DNA of 6,333 nucleotides from Thermohalobaculum sp039185235. GTDB taxonomy: Bacteria > Pseudomonadota > Alphaproteobacteria > Rhodobacterales > Rhodobacteraceae. Location of the stretch: the NCBI GenBank assembly GCA_039185235.1, contig JBCDAS010000248.1:1-6333 (forward strand). Reading direction: 5' to 3'. The translations under genes and the position numbers were made by a program. A model generated the notes under the pieces. That model ran no database searches and was not told where the DNA came from. It was given only the letters and a program-made list of their open reading frames with translations. This document shows, in pieces, positions 6,326 to 6,333 of this stretch (positions are counted from its first letter, which is position 1; each line of letters begins with the position of its first letter).

Positions 6326-6333
6326 TGGCGGGC

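Noticed and set aside
1..6333. CRISPR arrays, tRNA/rRNA genes, insertion sequences, attachment sites
   Set aside because: I saw no regularly spaced repeats, cloverleaf, transposase or terminal inverted repeats, by reading only; a computed scan was not possible.

Overview
This 6.3-kb, GC-rich window reads as chromosomal DNA of an alphaproteobacterium, probably of the Rhodobacteraceae/Roseobacter type. That placement rests on base composition, codon use, and the pairing of a single cyclic-nucleotide-binding domain gene with a large ABC-type membrane protein. No ribosomal or marker gene fixes the taxon.

Layout. (1) Bases 1-2145, plus strand: the 3' part of a large exported-type protein whose frame is open to the left edge. 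It has an acidic, proline-rich linker, then a glycine/asparagine-rich beta-type region, then a C-terminal segment resembling the TbpB-type surface beta-barrel. (2) Bases 5681-2152, minus strand: three genes in one direction. They are a YjbQ/UPF0047 protein, an 850-residue ABC exporter-like membrane protein, and a 153-residue stand-alone cyclic nucleotide-binding (CNB) protein. Gaps are 63 and 29 bases. (3) Bases 5729-6190, plus strand: a PaaI-type hotdog thioesterase, divergent from yjbQ across 47 bases. (4) Bases 6191-6333: a short tail containing three hairpins and no gene I can defend.

The most interesting part is the ABC/CNB pair. The ABC protein keeps an ordinary six-helix membrane domain. 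However, its nucleotide-binding domain has lost nearly every ATPase signature: the Walker A Lys, the Q-loop Gln, the LSGGQ core, the Walker B Glu and the H-loop His are all replaced. It also carries roughly 290 extra residues between the Q-loop and signature regions, and these contain two further Q-loop-like segments. The neighbouring CNB protein has an apparently intact phosphate-binding cassette and no DNA-binding domain, so it may act on the membrane protein rather than on transcription. The frame is intact over 850 codons, which argues for a maintained non-canonical protein rather than a decaying gene.

The surface-protein gene and the CNB gene converge with only 6 bases between their stops. 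A perfect 11-bp hairpin lies inside the CNB coding end, where it could form the 3' end of the surface-protein mRNA. YjbQ and the thioesterase look like ordinary housekeeping or accessory enzymes.
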